From contig JAJPIF010000001.1 in assembly GCA_021324885.1 (NCBI GenBank), positions 124,001 to 188,000 of the forward strand: 64,000 nucleotides of DNA, read 5' to 3'. The DNA comes from Pseudomonadota bacterium (GTDB lineage Bacteria > Desulfobacterota > Binatia > Binatales > Binataceae). The notes beneath the pieces are model-generated. The model was not told the origin of the DNA and made no database searches. It saw only the letters and a list, made by a program, of their open reading frames with translations. Position numbers and translations under genes: made by a program. Each line of letters begins with the position of its first letter. Position 1 is the stretch's first letter. Positions 54,218 to 63,800 of this stretch are shown here, in pieces.

Positions 54218-54607
54218 TCAGTTGCACGCGCATTGGCTGCACGGGTTCACAGTCAGAGTCGGAAAGACCGGTGTGGACCCCGCCAAAGCCGCGGCAGGTG
54301 TGGGAATCAACGGGGAAACCGGCTTTTCACCCAGGTAGGCCAGACATTGGGTGGTGGCCATCTGGCGGGCTTGGAAGTAACTGGTGGCCTGAACGAAACC
54401 GGCCCATAACACCGGCTGGCCGGCGGTCGTGCAGTTGCAGTGAAATGAACGTGAGATGGTTTCGGGCCGCGGCGTGGGAGTAGCGCTGGGAAGGGGAGAG
54501 GGCGTGGGCACGATGGTCCCCTGCTGCGCGCGGCCGTTGCCGGGCAGCAGGATCAACAGGATCCAAACCAAGACTCCGAGCACAATCGCATTTGGTGATC
54601 TGGTCAT
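54218..54607 (-). CDS. Small exported Cys-rich hypothetical protein
   Basis: ATG 54607 has GGGGA upstream, and a GTG eight codons earlier is less likely. The 129-residue protein has a signal peptide (AIVLGVLVWILLILLPGNGRA), a Pro/Thr/Ser-rich linker (PTPSPLPSATPTPRP) and six cysteines: HCNC, TTQC and the C-terminal NPCSQCACN. The cysteines suggest disulfides or metal binding. I know no family. It is coupled to the downstream MFS gene (one-base spacing), which suggests a common role in uptake or secretion. Confidence 0.65.
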   Translation of the reverse strand: MTRSPNAIVLGVLVWILLILLPGNGRAQQGTIVPTPSPLPSATPTPRPETISRSFHCNCTTAGQPVLWAGFVQATSYFQARQMATTQCLAYLGEKPVSPLIPTPAAALAGSTPVFPTLTVNPCSQCACN

Positions 54608-54791
54608 TTGCTGCGCGTCCCCTTTTTTCACCCGCTTTGCAAGTCGCCGAGGCTGGCTCCGAGCGTTGAGGTGTGGTTGGCTATCATCGATGCTGCCGCG
54701 GCGCCATTCAAGCGCCGCGGTCGCAAATTCAATCGCGGCTGTGCAGGCTTAAGCCTGCAAACCAAGCCTGGCGAGGGGGCCGATACGAGCA

Positions 54792-56549
54792 ATGCTGAAA
54801 AGGATTATGCGATGGATCGTGCGGGCCGCCGCAACTGTCCTGGTGCTGTTTGTGATCGCGGTGGTGGTCGACTACTTCACCCATCGCGTTCCTTCCAACT
54901 CGGTCCTGGAAATCAAATTGAGCGGGCCCGTGGTCGAACGCGGCAGCACCAATTGGCTGGGCACGCTTCGCGGCAACAATCAGACGGCGCTCGACAATGT
55001 GCGCGGCGCGATCCATAACGCCGAGCACGATCAGAGAATCATCGGTCTGTCGCTCAAGGTTATCGACCCGCAGATGGAGATGGCGCAGGCGCAGGAAATC
55101 ACCGCGATGGTCGGGGCTTTTGCCAAAGCCGGCAAGTGGACCGCCGCCTACATCGAGACCGCCGGCGAATTCGCTCCCGGCAATCTGGCGTACCTGGTGG
55201 CGAGTTCCGCGGATGAGGTTTCGATGATGCCGCAGGGGGAATTGAACCTGGTGGGAATCGGGATGCGCGAGATTTTTCTACGCGGCACGCTCGATTGGAT
55301 TGGCGTGCGCCCCGACCTCTATGCGATCGGCAAGTACAAGACGGCCGCCAATATTTTTCTCGATAAGGAGATGACGCCGCCTCAGCGCGAAGCCGATCAG
55401 GGCCTGATCGACAGCTTGTACAGTCAGCTTACCGCGCAAATCGCGGCCCAGCGCCATCTTGAAGTCAGTGCGGTCAACTCGCTCATCAACCAGGCCCCGT
55501 TTACCGCCGCCGATGGCCTGCGTGACCGGCTGATCGACAAGCTCGAATATGAAGATCAATACGACCAGCGAATAAAGCATTACGGCGGGACCCAGCACCA
55601 GATCATCGATTACGCGTCTTATGTCCGTCAGCCTCTGTTCAGCGGTTTTCGTTCTGGCAGCAAAATCGCGGTCGTTTACGGCTCGGGTGAGATCGATCGG
55701 GGCAGCGGTGGCTACGACCCGCTGCTATCTCCCGGCGGCTCTTCGATGGGTTCGGACCCGATCACCGAGGCTTTCGAGCAGGTCCGCAACGACGATTCAG
55801 TCAAAGCCGTGATTTTCCGGATTGATTCCCCCGGTGGGTCGGTGATCGCCTCCGAGCTGATCAGGCGGGCAGTCGAGCTTACGGCGAAGAAGAAGCCGCT
55901 GATCGTCAGCATGTCGGGTTACGCAGCGTCGGGCGGATACTGGATTTCCACGCCGGCCAGCAAGATTTTCGCCGACCCTGCAACGGTAACCGGCTCGATC
56001 GGCGTCCTGGGCGGCAAGTTCAATATTGCTCCGGCGTTGGCCCGGTTGGGCGTCAACACCGAGGGAATATATCAGGGCGACAACGTCACCATGTTTGATT
56101 CCTTCACCGACTTCACCCCGCAGCAGGAGTCGATGGTGCGCGATCGGATGCTGGGCGAAGTTTATCAGCAGTTCGTCCAACGCGTCGCCCAGTCACGACA
56201 TCTGAGCGTCGAAAAGGTGCAGAAGATCGCGCAGGGCCGTGTCTGGACCGGCGAGCAGGCGCTGGGTTTGAAGCTGGTCGATCGAATCGGGGACTTTGAC
56301 GCCGCCTTGAACGAAGCCAAGAAGGAGGCCAGGCTGCCGCTCACTCAGCCGGTTCAACTGGTAAGTCTGCCTCGTCAGCCCACCCTGATCGAGCAGTTGC
56401 TGGGAGGGGGAGCGGTCAGTTCCCACGCCGTGATCGGCGGGGCATTTAATCGGTTAATCGAGCCCTGGCTGGCGGTGCTGCGCGCCGAGCGTATCCAAAG
56501 CGGCGGCGCCGGCGCGCTTTACTGCGCGCATCTGCCGCTGATCCGCTGA
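54792..56549 (+). CDS. sppA: Signal peptide peptidase SppA, 67K type
   Basis: The 585-residue protein has an N-terminal membrane anchor (VRAAATVLVLFVIAVVVDYF) and a tandem ClpP-like fold. The N-terminal half holds the general-base Lys183 in IGKYKTAANIF, and the C-terminal half holds nucleophile Ser380 in SGYAASGGYWIS, as in the E. coli long form. IDSPGGS and ATVTGSIGVLGGK are conserved. It degrades leftover signal peptides in the membrane. It stands alone. Confidence 0.94.
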   Translation: MLKRIMRWIVRAAATVLVLFVIAVVVDYFTHRVPSNSVLEIKLSGPVVERGSTNWLGTLRGNNQTALDNVRGAIHNAEHDQRIIGLSLKVIDPQMEMAQAQEITAMVGAFAKAGKWTAAYIETAGEFAPGNLAYLVASSADEVSMMPQGELNLVGIGMREIFLRGTLDWIGVRPDLYAIGKYKTAANIFLDKEMTPPQREADQGLIDSLYSQLTAQIAAQRHLEVSAVNSLINQAPFTAADGLRDRLIDKLEYEDQYDQRIKHYGGTQHQIIDYASYVRQPLFSGFRSGSKIAVVYGSGEIDRGSGGYDPLLSPGGSSMGSDPITEAFEQVRNDDSVKAVIFRIDSPGGSVIASELIRRAVELTAKKKPLIVSMSGYAASGGYWISTPASKIFADPATVTGSIGVLGGKFNIAPALARLGVNTEGIYQGDNVTMFDSFTDFTPQQESMVRDRMLGEVYQQFVQRVAQSRHLSVEKVQKIAQGRVWTGEQALGLKLVDRIGDFDAALNEAKKEARLPLTQPVQLVSLPRQPTLIEQLLGGGAVSSHAVIGGAFNRLIEPWLAVLRAERIQSGGAGALYCAHLPLIR

Positions 56550-56729
56550 AGATTGGGGGGCCGCGTGGTGACGAAGCGCCGGTTCCCTCAGCGTGCCATT
56601 GTTGATTAGGCGGCCGGGGTTGCTTCCCGACGCGCTTTTGACGGCCCAATTGAGGCCGGCGTAGAGTTGCACGGTGGGTTGCCGGCGCTATGAGATGGCA
56701 CCTTTTTGACGCTGCGAGGATTCAAATCG

Positions 56730-57917
56730 ATGGAGCGTGTTGCGCCGCCGCTGACGGGAATTAAAGTAATCGACCTTACGCGCTATTTAGCGGGACCCTT
56801 TGCCACGCAAATCCTGGGCGATTACGGAGCCGAGGTGATCAAAATCGAGCCGCCCGGCGATTCCCGCGCCCAATTGGGATCGGGCGGTGGCGCGGACAAT
56901 TACTTCTTCCTGTGCACCAATCGCTCTAAAAAAAGCGTCGTGCTCGATATCAAGAAGCAAGAGGGACTGCGGGTTCTGAGCCGCCTGACCGACTCGGCCG
57001 ACATCCTGATCGACAATTTCCGCCCCGGCGTCATCGAGGAAATCGGCTTCGGTTACGACGAGCTGTCGGCGCGCAATCCGCGCATCATCTGTTGCAGTAT
57101 TTCGGGCTTCGGCTCGACCGGGCCGCTGCGCGACAATCCGGGCTTCGATCAGATAGCCCAGGGCATGTCCGGCTTGATGAGCGTGACCGGCACGGTCGAG
57201 AGCGGTCCAACGCGGGCCGGTATCGCGATCTGCGATTTGCTGGGCGGGATCTTCGCGGTGCAGGGGATTTTGCTGGCGTTGGAGGTGCGCCATCGCACTG
57301 GCCGCGGCCAGCGTGTCGAGACTTCGCTGCTGGAATCGATCGTCAGCATCCTGAGCTGGTCGGCGGGAATTTACTTCGAGACCGGCAAAAATCCAGTACC
57401 AGCCGGGAATCATCATCCCCTGGTCTCGCCGCACGGCACGTTCCAGGCCGCCGACCGCCCGTTCAATATCTCGGTCGGGAATCCCGCAATGTGGAAAAAG
57501 TTCGTGGCCCTGATTGGCCGCCCGGATTTGGACAAGGACGAGCGCTTTCACGGCGTCCGGCGCCGCGTACAGAATCGCGCAGCCTTGACTGCCGAAGTCA
57601 ACGCCGCCCTGGCGAGCCATCCGGCGGATTACTGGATCGATGAATTCAATAAGGCGGGGATACCGTCAGGCCCTATCCTCACGATGGAAGAGATTTTCGC
57701 CCATCCGCAAATCGCCGCGCGCGAGATGCTGCTTCGCATTCCCCATCCCAGGCTGGGAACCTTCCTGACCACCGGTTTGGGCGTGAAGCTGGCCGAAAGC
57801 CCGGGACGCGTTACCCGCCCACCCCTGTTCGGGGAACACACCGACGAGGTGCTGGCAGCGCACGGGTTTGGTCCCGACGAGCGCGCCCGCCTGCGCGCCG
57901 ACGGCGTAATTGCCTGA
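56730..57917 (+). CDS. Class III CoA-transferase (CaiB/BaiF family)
   Basis: ATG 56730 has GAGGA upstream. A TTG 24 bases earlier is possible. The 395-residue protein begins with VIDLTRYLAGPFATQILGDYGAEVIKIEPPGD, the CaiB hallmark, with RSKKSVVLDIKK. The catalytic Asp140 lies in NPGFDQIAQGMSGLM. NPAMWKKF and GEHTDEVL close the pattern. It moves CoA between carboxylic acids. The acceptor and donor cannot be told, though aromatic or branched acids are common in the family. Confidence 0.92.
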   Translation: MERVAPPLTGIKVIDLTRYLAGPFATQILGDYGAEVIKIEPPGDSRAQLGSGGGADNYFFLCTNRSKKSVVLDIKKQEGLRVLSRLTDSADILIDNFRPGVIEEIGFGYDELSARNPRIICCSISGFGSTGPLRDNPGFDQIAQGMSGLMSVTGTVESGPTRAGIAICDLLGGIFAVQGILLALEVRHRTGRGQRVETSLLESIVSILSWSAGIYFETGKNPVPAGNHHPLVSPHGTFQAADRPFNISVGNPAMWKKFVALIGRPDLDKDERFHGVRRRVQNRAALTAEVNAALASHPADYWIDEFNKAGIPSGPILTMEEIFAHPQIAAREMLLRIPHPRLGTFLTTGLGVKLAESPGRVTRPPLFGEHTDEVLAAHGFGPDERARLRADGVIA

Positions 57918-57947
57918 CCAGGTTCGAGTTCGCAGTTGCCAAGGGCG

Positions 57948-58850
57948 CTAATTGATCGCGGGCCGCTGGGAAAACAATGCGAGCGATCGACGTTGCGCGC
58001 AACGGACACCGCGGTCCATCTCACGCAGCAGCTCGTGGATTAAACGCACCGGGTCGGCAGCGTTCCACACCTGCTTGCCCAGCATCAGGTAATCGGCGCC
58101 CGAACGGACGGCTTCGGCCGGCCCGATGCGTTCGGGCGTATCGCACGATAGCTCGCCGGGGAAAACCGTCGAAGTCAGTATCATCACGCGGCGTCCGCAT
58201 GCGTCGCGCACCCGGCTTACCTGACAAGGCGACGTGACGATACCGTCCATCGAGGCGTCTGCTGCAAGCCGCGCCAGTACACAGATCTGGTCGAGCGCCG
58301 AGGCGCATTGCGCCGAACAACTTTCCGGATGGCCGTTCATACCGGCCAGCATCGCAATCGCGACGATGTAGGGGCGGCGCAGTCCCTCATAATGACACAG
58401 ACGGTTAACTTCATGGCGCACCCGCTTCATCATCTCAAGACTATGTCCGGCGTGCAGATCGAACATCCTGACTCCCAGCCGGGTGGCCTCGGCCGCGGCC
58501 TTAGGGGCAACGCGCGGTGTGTGAAATTTGAGATCAAGAAAAACCTCGCCGCCGCGCTGGCGGATTTCGCGGACCAGATCGGGACCGGAATGAAGATATA
58601 GATGCCGGCCGACTTTGAACATGCCGACATCGCGCGACAGGTAATCGACCATCGCCAGCGCCTCGCGGCGCGAGCCATAATCGAGTTCGACGATCAAACG
58701 CTCCTTAAGCAGGCTTTGCCGGGAAAGCGTAAACCGCCAATAGTCACTCACGCCATCCACCAACCGGGCACACGCCCGCCTTTCGACGCAGTTACTGACG
58801 CCTCCGAAGCGACACCACAACGTCAAGGTATGATTTTCTGCTACCGCCAT
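57948..58850 (-). CDS. OMP-decarboxylase-like (HUMPS) protein with altered active site
   Basis: The 300-residue frame from ATG 58850 (start uncertain, upstream frame open to 58898) contains a beta-alpha barrel of the PyrF/HPS suprafamily: VELDYGS with Asp57, FKVG with Lys79, and LDLKFH with Asp106 and Lys108. The third member of the D-x-K-x-x-D set is Thr111, and the IPNTV that follows it is replaced by PRVAPKAA. The late phosphate loop (PAEAVRSGADYLMLGKQV) has Lys where OMP decarboxylase has Arg. It may be a nonstandard PyrF or a paralogue with another substrate. The N-terminal 45 residues are unlike the family. Confidence 0.7.
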   Translation of the reverse strand: MAVAENHTLTLWCRFGGVSNCVERRACARLVDGVSDYWRFTLSRQSLLKERLIVELDYGSRREALAMVDYLSRDVGMFKVGRHLYLHSGPDLVREIRQRGGEVFLDLKFHTPRVAPKAAAEATRLGVRMFDLHAGHSLEMMKRVRHEVNRLCHYEGLRRPYIVAIAMLAGMNGHPESCSAQCASALDQICVLARLAADASMDGIVTSPCQVSRVRDACGRRVMILTSTVFPGELSCDTPERIGPAEAVRSGADYLMLGKQVWNAADPVRLIHELLREMDRGVRCAQRRSLALFSQRPAIN

Positions 58851-58973
58851 CAAATCCGTCTTGTCAAGTAGGGCCGGCCGTGTGCGCCGTAACCTCAACT
58901 CCGGCTGCGATTTGATCCGGCGGCTGCGCGCGTGTTACAAGCGCCGCAGGCAAATCGGACGGAGCGAGAATTC

Positions 58974-59786
58974 ATGAGCGAGTTCGAAGGACAAGTTGTA
59001 CTGATCACCGGCGGCGCGTCGGGTTTGGGAAAATGTCTGGTCGAGCGGTTCGTGCAGGAGGGCGCGCGGGTCGGTATCCTCGACCGCGCCCGCGAGCGCA
59101 CCGAGGCGCTTCAGAAGGAGCTGGGTGAGCGCGTCTCAGGGACCGTCGGCGATGTCACGCTGTTGGCCGATAATCAGCGCGCGGTGGCGGATACCGTTGC
59201 GCGCTTTGGCCGCCTGGATTGTTTTATCGGTAATGCCGGCGTGTGGGATTTCAACCTGTCGCTGGCCGACCTGCCCGACGATCGCATTGAACGGGCTTTC
59301 GACGAGCTGTTCGGAATCAACGTGAAAGGATGCATGTTGGGCGCCAAGGCCGCGATGGGCGAACTGGCCAAGACCAGAGGCAATATCATCTTCACCGTCT
59401 CCTTCGCCGGATTCCATCCCTCGGGCGGAGGTCCGCTTTACACTTCATCCAAGCATGCGCTGGTCGGAATGGTGCGGGAACTGGCCTACGAGCTGGCGCC
59501 GAAGATCAGGGTCAACGGCGTTGCGCCGGGTCCGATGCCTACGGACCTGCGCGGACTCAAGACTCTTGAGATGGAGCACCGCACGATCGGGGAAGTTGTC
59601 AACCCCGAGCAAAGCACCAGGGGTTTGCCGCTGGGAAAATTTCCCGAACTCGAAGATTACATGGGCGCCTATTTGATGTTAGCGTCGCGCCAAAACGGCA
59701 GCTTGACCACCGGGCATGTAATCAACTGCGACAGCGGCCTCGAAATCCGCGGCATAGCCCGGCCAGCCGGCGGCGAGCACCTGTAG
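58974..59786 (+). CDS. cis-Dihydrodiol dehydrogenase-like SDR (BphB type)
   Basis: ATG 58974 has GGAG upstream. The 270-residue protein has TGGASGLG in the nucleotide site, NAGVWDFNLSL, FDELFGINVKGC and the catalytic Ser143, Tyr156 and Lys160 (GGGPLYTSSKHALVG). This string matches biphenyl-2,3-dihydrodiol dehydrogenase and phenylpropionate-dihydrodiol dehydrogenase closely by eye. Such enzymes turn a cis-dihydrodiol into a catechol. No ring-hydroxylating dioxygenase is in the window. Convergent with the next gene. Confidence 0.83.
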   Translation: MSEFEGQVVLITGGASGLGKCLVERFVQEGARVGILDRARERTEALQKELGERVSGTVGDVTLLADNQRAVADTVARFGRLDCFIGNAGVWDFNLSLADLPDDRIERAFDELFGINVKGCMLGAKAAMGELAKTRGNIIFTVSFAGFHPSGGGPLYTSSKHALVGMVRELAYELAPKIRVNGVAPGPMPTDLRGLKTLEMEHRTIGEVVNPEQSTRGLPLGKFPELEDYMGAYLMLASRQNGSLTTGHVINCDSGLEIRGIARPAGGEHL

Positions 59787-59838
59787 ATCGTGAGACGGCC
59801 GCGGTCCCACCGTGAAGAGACGGGCGTGGCAGCGCGGC

Positions 59839-60735
59839 CTACTGGTCGCTGCGCACTTTGACGCCGGCGCGATCCTCCTGGATCGTGAATGCGGCGGTGG
59901 CGTCTTTGTCTCCCAGCCCGTTGACCAGCCCGGCGATGAGGTCCTGTTCGACGGTTGCCGCCACCGCCATCGGCACGTCGAATTCCCGCGCCACTTCGGT
60001 CGCCAAACCGAGATCCTTGCGCGCCAGCTTGAGCGCAAAAAAGGCGCGGTCGAAGCTGCCCTTGAAGATCACCCGCGGCAGCATGTTGAGGAAATTGCCC
60101 TGGCCGAAAGCACCGTCACGCACGGCTTTGAACAATGCGTCGGGCGCGACGCCCGCCTTGACGCCCATCGTGAACGCTTCCGCAATTACAGCGTTGGTGC
60201 AGATGGCGATTTGGTTATGGACCAGCTTGGCGATCGCGCCCGAGCCGGACGGACCGATGTAGCTGACCTTGTCGCCGATCGCGCTGAGCACCGGCTGAAC
60301 CCGACGGAAGGCAGCCTCGTCGCCACCTACAAAGACACCCAGGGTAGCGCGTTTTGCCCCGGCTACACCGCCGCTTACGGGCGCATCAAGCACGTCGACG
60401 CCCTTTTCCTTGAGCATAGCGCTGATCCGCCGGATTACGGTTGGCGAATTGGTGCTCAGATCGACATAGACTGAACCGGGATTCGCACCCTGAGCGACGC
60501 CTGACTGACCCAAGGCCACGGCCTCGACGTCGCGCGGTCCCGGCAGCGAGGTCATGACGATTTCGCTGTGAGATGCCGCCTCGCGCGGACTGTCGGCCCA
60601 TTTTGCCCCGCTGTCAAGGTGGGGCGTGGCGGCCTCGCGGCGAATATCGTAAACCGTCACCTCGTGGCCGGCGCGCATGATATTCAAAGCCATCGGCCCG
60701 CCCATGTTGCCCAGCCCGATAAATCCGACTCGCAT
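59839..60735 (-). CDS. 3-Hydroxyisobutyrate dehydrogenase-like oxidoreductase
   Basis: GGGAGG precedes ATG 60735 at eight bases. The 298-residue protein starts MRVGFIGLGNMGGPMA, the beta-hydroxyacid dehydrogenase nucleotide motif, and has SVYVDLSTNSP, DAPVSGGVAGAKRATLGVFVGG and the catalytic Lys in GAIAKLVHNQI. It oxidises a beta-hydroxy acid or reduces a semialdehyde with NAD(P). The family includes tartronate-semialdehyde reductase and 3-hydroxyisobutyrate dehydrogenase, and the choice between them is open. Confidence 0.9.
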   Translation of the reverse strand: MRVGFIGLGNMGGPMALNIMRAGHEVTVYDIRREAATPHLDSGAKWADSPREAASHSEIVMTSLPGPRDVEAVALGQSGVAQGANPGSVYVDLSTNSPTVIRRISAMLKEKGVDVLDAPVSGGVAGAKRATLGVFVGGDEAAFRRVQPVLSAIGDKVSYIGPSGSGAIAKLVHNQIAICTNAVIAEAFTMGVKAGVAPDALFKAVRDGAFGQGNFLNMLPRVIFKGSFDRAFFALKLARKDLGLATEVAREFDVPMAVAATVEQDLIAGLVNGLGDKDATAAFTIQEDRAGVKVRSDQ

Positions 60736-60898
60736 TGACAACGCCTCCCATCGAAGGTTCCGTGCCAAGCAGCTTAGTCAAAGCGCGTCCGCCCGCCAAA
60801 CTCAACGCACGGACGATTTAAGGAACAGGGCTACGCCGCGCGGGCGACGCGAAAACTTGGCGTGCCAGAACGAAGCGGGACCGCGCAACCGCTCCTCG

Positions 60899-63800
60899 TC
60901 ACTTCAGGGTGAAGGCGCCGCCTGGAGCGTTGCCGGAGCTGGTGAAAGGGATGAACGGGGGGTTGATTGCCTGCACATAGGAGGCCCCGGGGATTGCGGA
61001 TGCCGGCACGTTGAAAATGAATTCTCCCGAATTGATGAGCGTGAGCGGAATTTTGGGTGCGCCGCCCGCCAGACCTCCCAGGTTTACCACACTGGTGCCT
61101 TGCGTATTGAAAAAGTTTATCACCGTCGAAGATGAGAAGCCGGTACCAAATACGGTGAGCTGTTGGGCGCTTTGAGCCACTGACGTTACCGTGATCGGCT
61201 GCCCGATAGTTATTGCCACCGCGTTGCTTTTAACGCTGTACGAGCCGTCGGAGCCGCGATTGCTTACGACAAATGACCCAGGACCCGTCGCCGGCGATAG
61301 CGGACCCGAGCCCGGCAGGCTGAAATTTACCACAGTCGAAGTCAGGTTAAGACTGGGCGGGATAAAGAAGGGACCGACCTTTCCACCAGTGCAGGCGCAG
61401 AACAGATCGATCGCGATTCCGTTGACCGCGTCGAAACCGCTTCCCTGCACAGTGACCGTTGTACCCTGTATGACGACGGCTTCGACGTTGGCCAGCCCAA
61501 TACTCGGTTCGATGCTTTGGGGTGAGATAGGATTTGAATTGATCGCGGTGATACTCGGTATTCCCAGGGCGGGATTGCCTTGCAGCAAAGCCAACATGAT
61601 ATTGGATGAAACATAACCCTGATCGGTGTTGACTACCTGCACTGAGACGACCCCTTCACCAAGTGGGTTCGAGGCGGGCACGGCCACGGTCAGGCTATTG
61701 TTGGTAAAGGCTACCGGTTTGAACGGTCCAGTATTAATGGCGCCGCCCGCGGTTGCAACAAAAAAGTTCACCCGCGAACCTGATGTGAAACCGCTGCCCG
61801 TGATGCCGAAGGCGTTGCCGGACTGGATCACCTGAGGCACTGCGCTGATAAAGGGAACGCCGGGCTTCGGAGTGGGGGTTGGACTCGCTGTGGAAGTAGG
61901 CGTGGGTGTCGGAGTGCTGGAAGGCGTAGGTGTAGGAGTAGGAACGATCGCGTTTTGGAATTCGAGTACGCGGTTGTCCAGTGTATCAGCCGCGAATAGA
62001 TCGCTGGTGGAGTCCAGCGCAAGGCCGGACACGCCGCACAAGGTATTGGCCAGTGCCTGCGCCTGACCGCAGAATTTGGTGCCGATCGCCAGCGCCGGCG
62101 TCTGGCCCGTCACCAGGGGAGCCCGGTAGCCATCAATCTGATCGTTAAAGGCGTCGGCGGCGAACAGAGCGCCCGACGCGTCGACGGCTACTCCCTGGGG
62201 TTGGCAGAGGGAGACACAATTGACACCGGCGAAATTCGTCTGCCCGATGACCGCATCGGCGGTGGGATTGGCGGATGCGCCGGCCGGGAACTGGAGTACA
62301 CGATTGTTGCGCGTATCGGCGATGTACACACTTCCGCCCGCATTCACCGCAACGGCTGACGGCCCACACAAAGAGTCGGCGGTGGCGCCGCATCCATTAA
62401 TCCCGCAGGAGCCGTCGAAGTTGCAGGCGTTGGTGCCGAAGTCACCCCCCTGGCCGAAGACCGTATTGGCGGCAAGGTGAGAGGGGTCTGGAGCGTTGAA
62501 CTTCAGCACGCGATTGTTATTCGGATCGGCCACGTACAGGGCGCCTGAAGAGTCGACGGCCAACCCTGCGGGAGAAGACATACTACTGGCGGTCACGCCG
62601 CCGTTATTTTCGATTCGTGACGTAAAGCTGCCGCCCTGTCCCAACACGAGGACCGCGGACTGCCCGCTGGTGAAGCCGCTGGCGAAGGGTGCCTTGTATT
62701 GCAGCACCCGGTAGTTACCGGAATCCGCGACCCACAGGTTCCCGGCTCCATCGACCGCCACTCCGGCCGGGGAACAAAGCGTATCCGCGCCGGGCAGCGA
62801 CGCGCCGGTAGCGTCAACGCGGTTTTGATTGCATCCGGCGGCAAGAAAGCTTGGTTGACCAACCACCAGGCTGGCCGGTGCGCCATTGGTGAAAGACGCG
62901 ATGCTGCTCCATCCCAGAACCCGGCTGTTGTTGGTGTCGGCGACGTACAGGCGGTTGGGCGAGACGCTGGAATCGATCGCCACCGCGTTGGGCCAATACA
63001 AACTATTGTTCTTGGGCGCGTTGACTCCGTTGTAGGAGGTCGCAGACTGACCGAGCACCAGGCCCGCGTCGGTATTGGGCGGATTGACGGACAAGGGTTG
63101 GATGTATTCCAGGACCCGCTGGTTGCCGGAATCGGCAAGGAAGAGGTCGCCGCTGTCGTCGGTCGCCACTCCGGCGGGCAGGCAAACGCTGCTCGCGCTC
63201 ACGCCGCCGTTGTTGCATTGCGAGGAATTGAAATTGGGCTGGCCGAAAACTGCATTGGGCGAGGTCATGCCCGTGGAGGCCGGATCGCTGAACTCCTGGA
63301 CGCGCGAAAAACTGCTGTCCGACACGTACAGGTTGCCGGCGCCGTCCACGGCCAGTCCGGCCGGAGAGCAAACCACGCCCGCACTGGGAACCGAGGCGCA
63401 CGGGTTGGTGGCGGTATTGAAGTTGTTGCCCTGGCCGAAAACCAGGTCCGCAGTGGCATTCGTCAGCGGATTGTTATATTCCAGAACGCGGAAATTGCCG
63501 TTGTCCTGCACATACAGATTGCCCGATGGATCGAGCGCCACCGCCGCCGGATTGCACAGGGAGTCGGCGCTTATGCCACCCTGATTACAAACCCCCGTGC
63601 TGAAACTCCCGCTTTGACCGAACACCCGATCCGCCACTACGTCGGTCGCCAGCGGCAGGTCATATTCGAGCGTCCGCGAGTTGGCCGAATCGGAGATGTA
63701 AACATCGCCGGCGCTGTCAACTGCGACGCCGGTGGGATTGCACAGCGTCGCCGCACTGATTGTTCCGCCCTTGTTACATGCGGTCGATGTGAAACTGCCA

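Noticed and set aside
61861-61949. Pro/Thr-coding low-complexity stretch as a separate repeat element
   Set aside because: It is an in-frame linker between the NHL and TIG parts of one protein.
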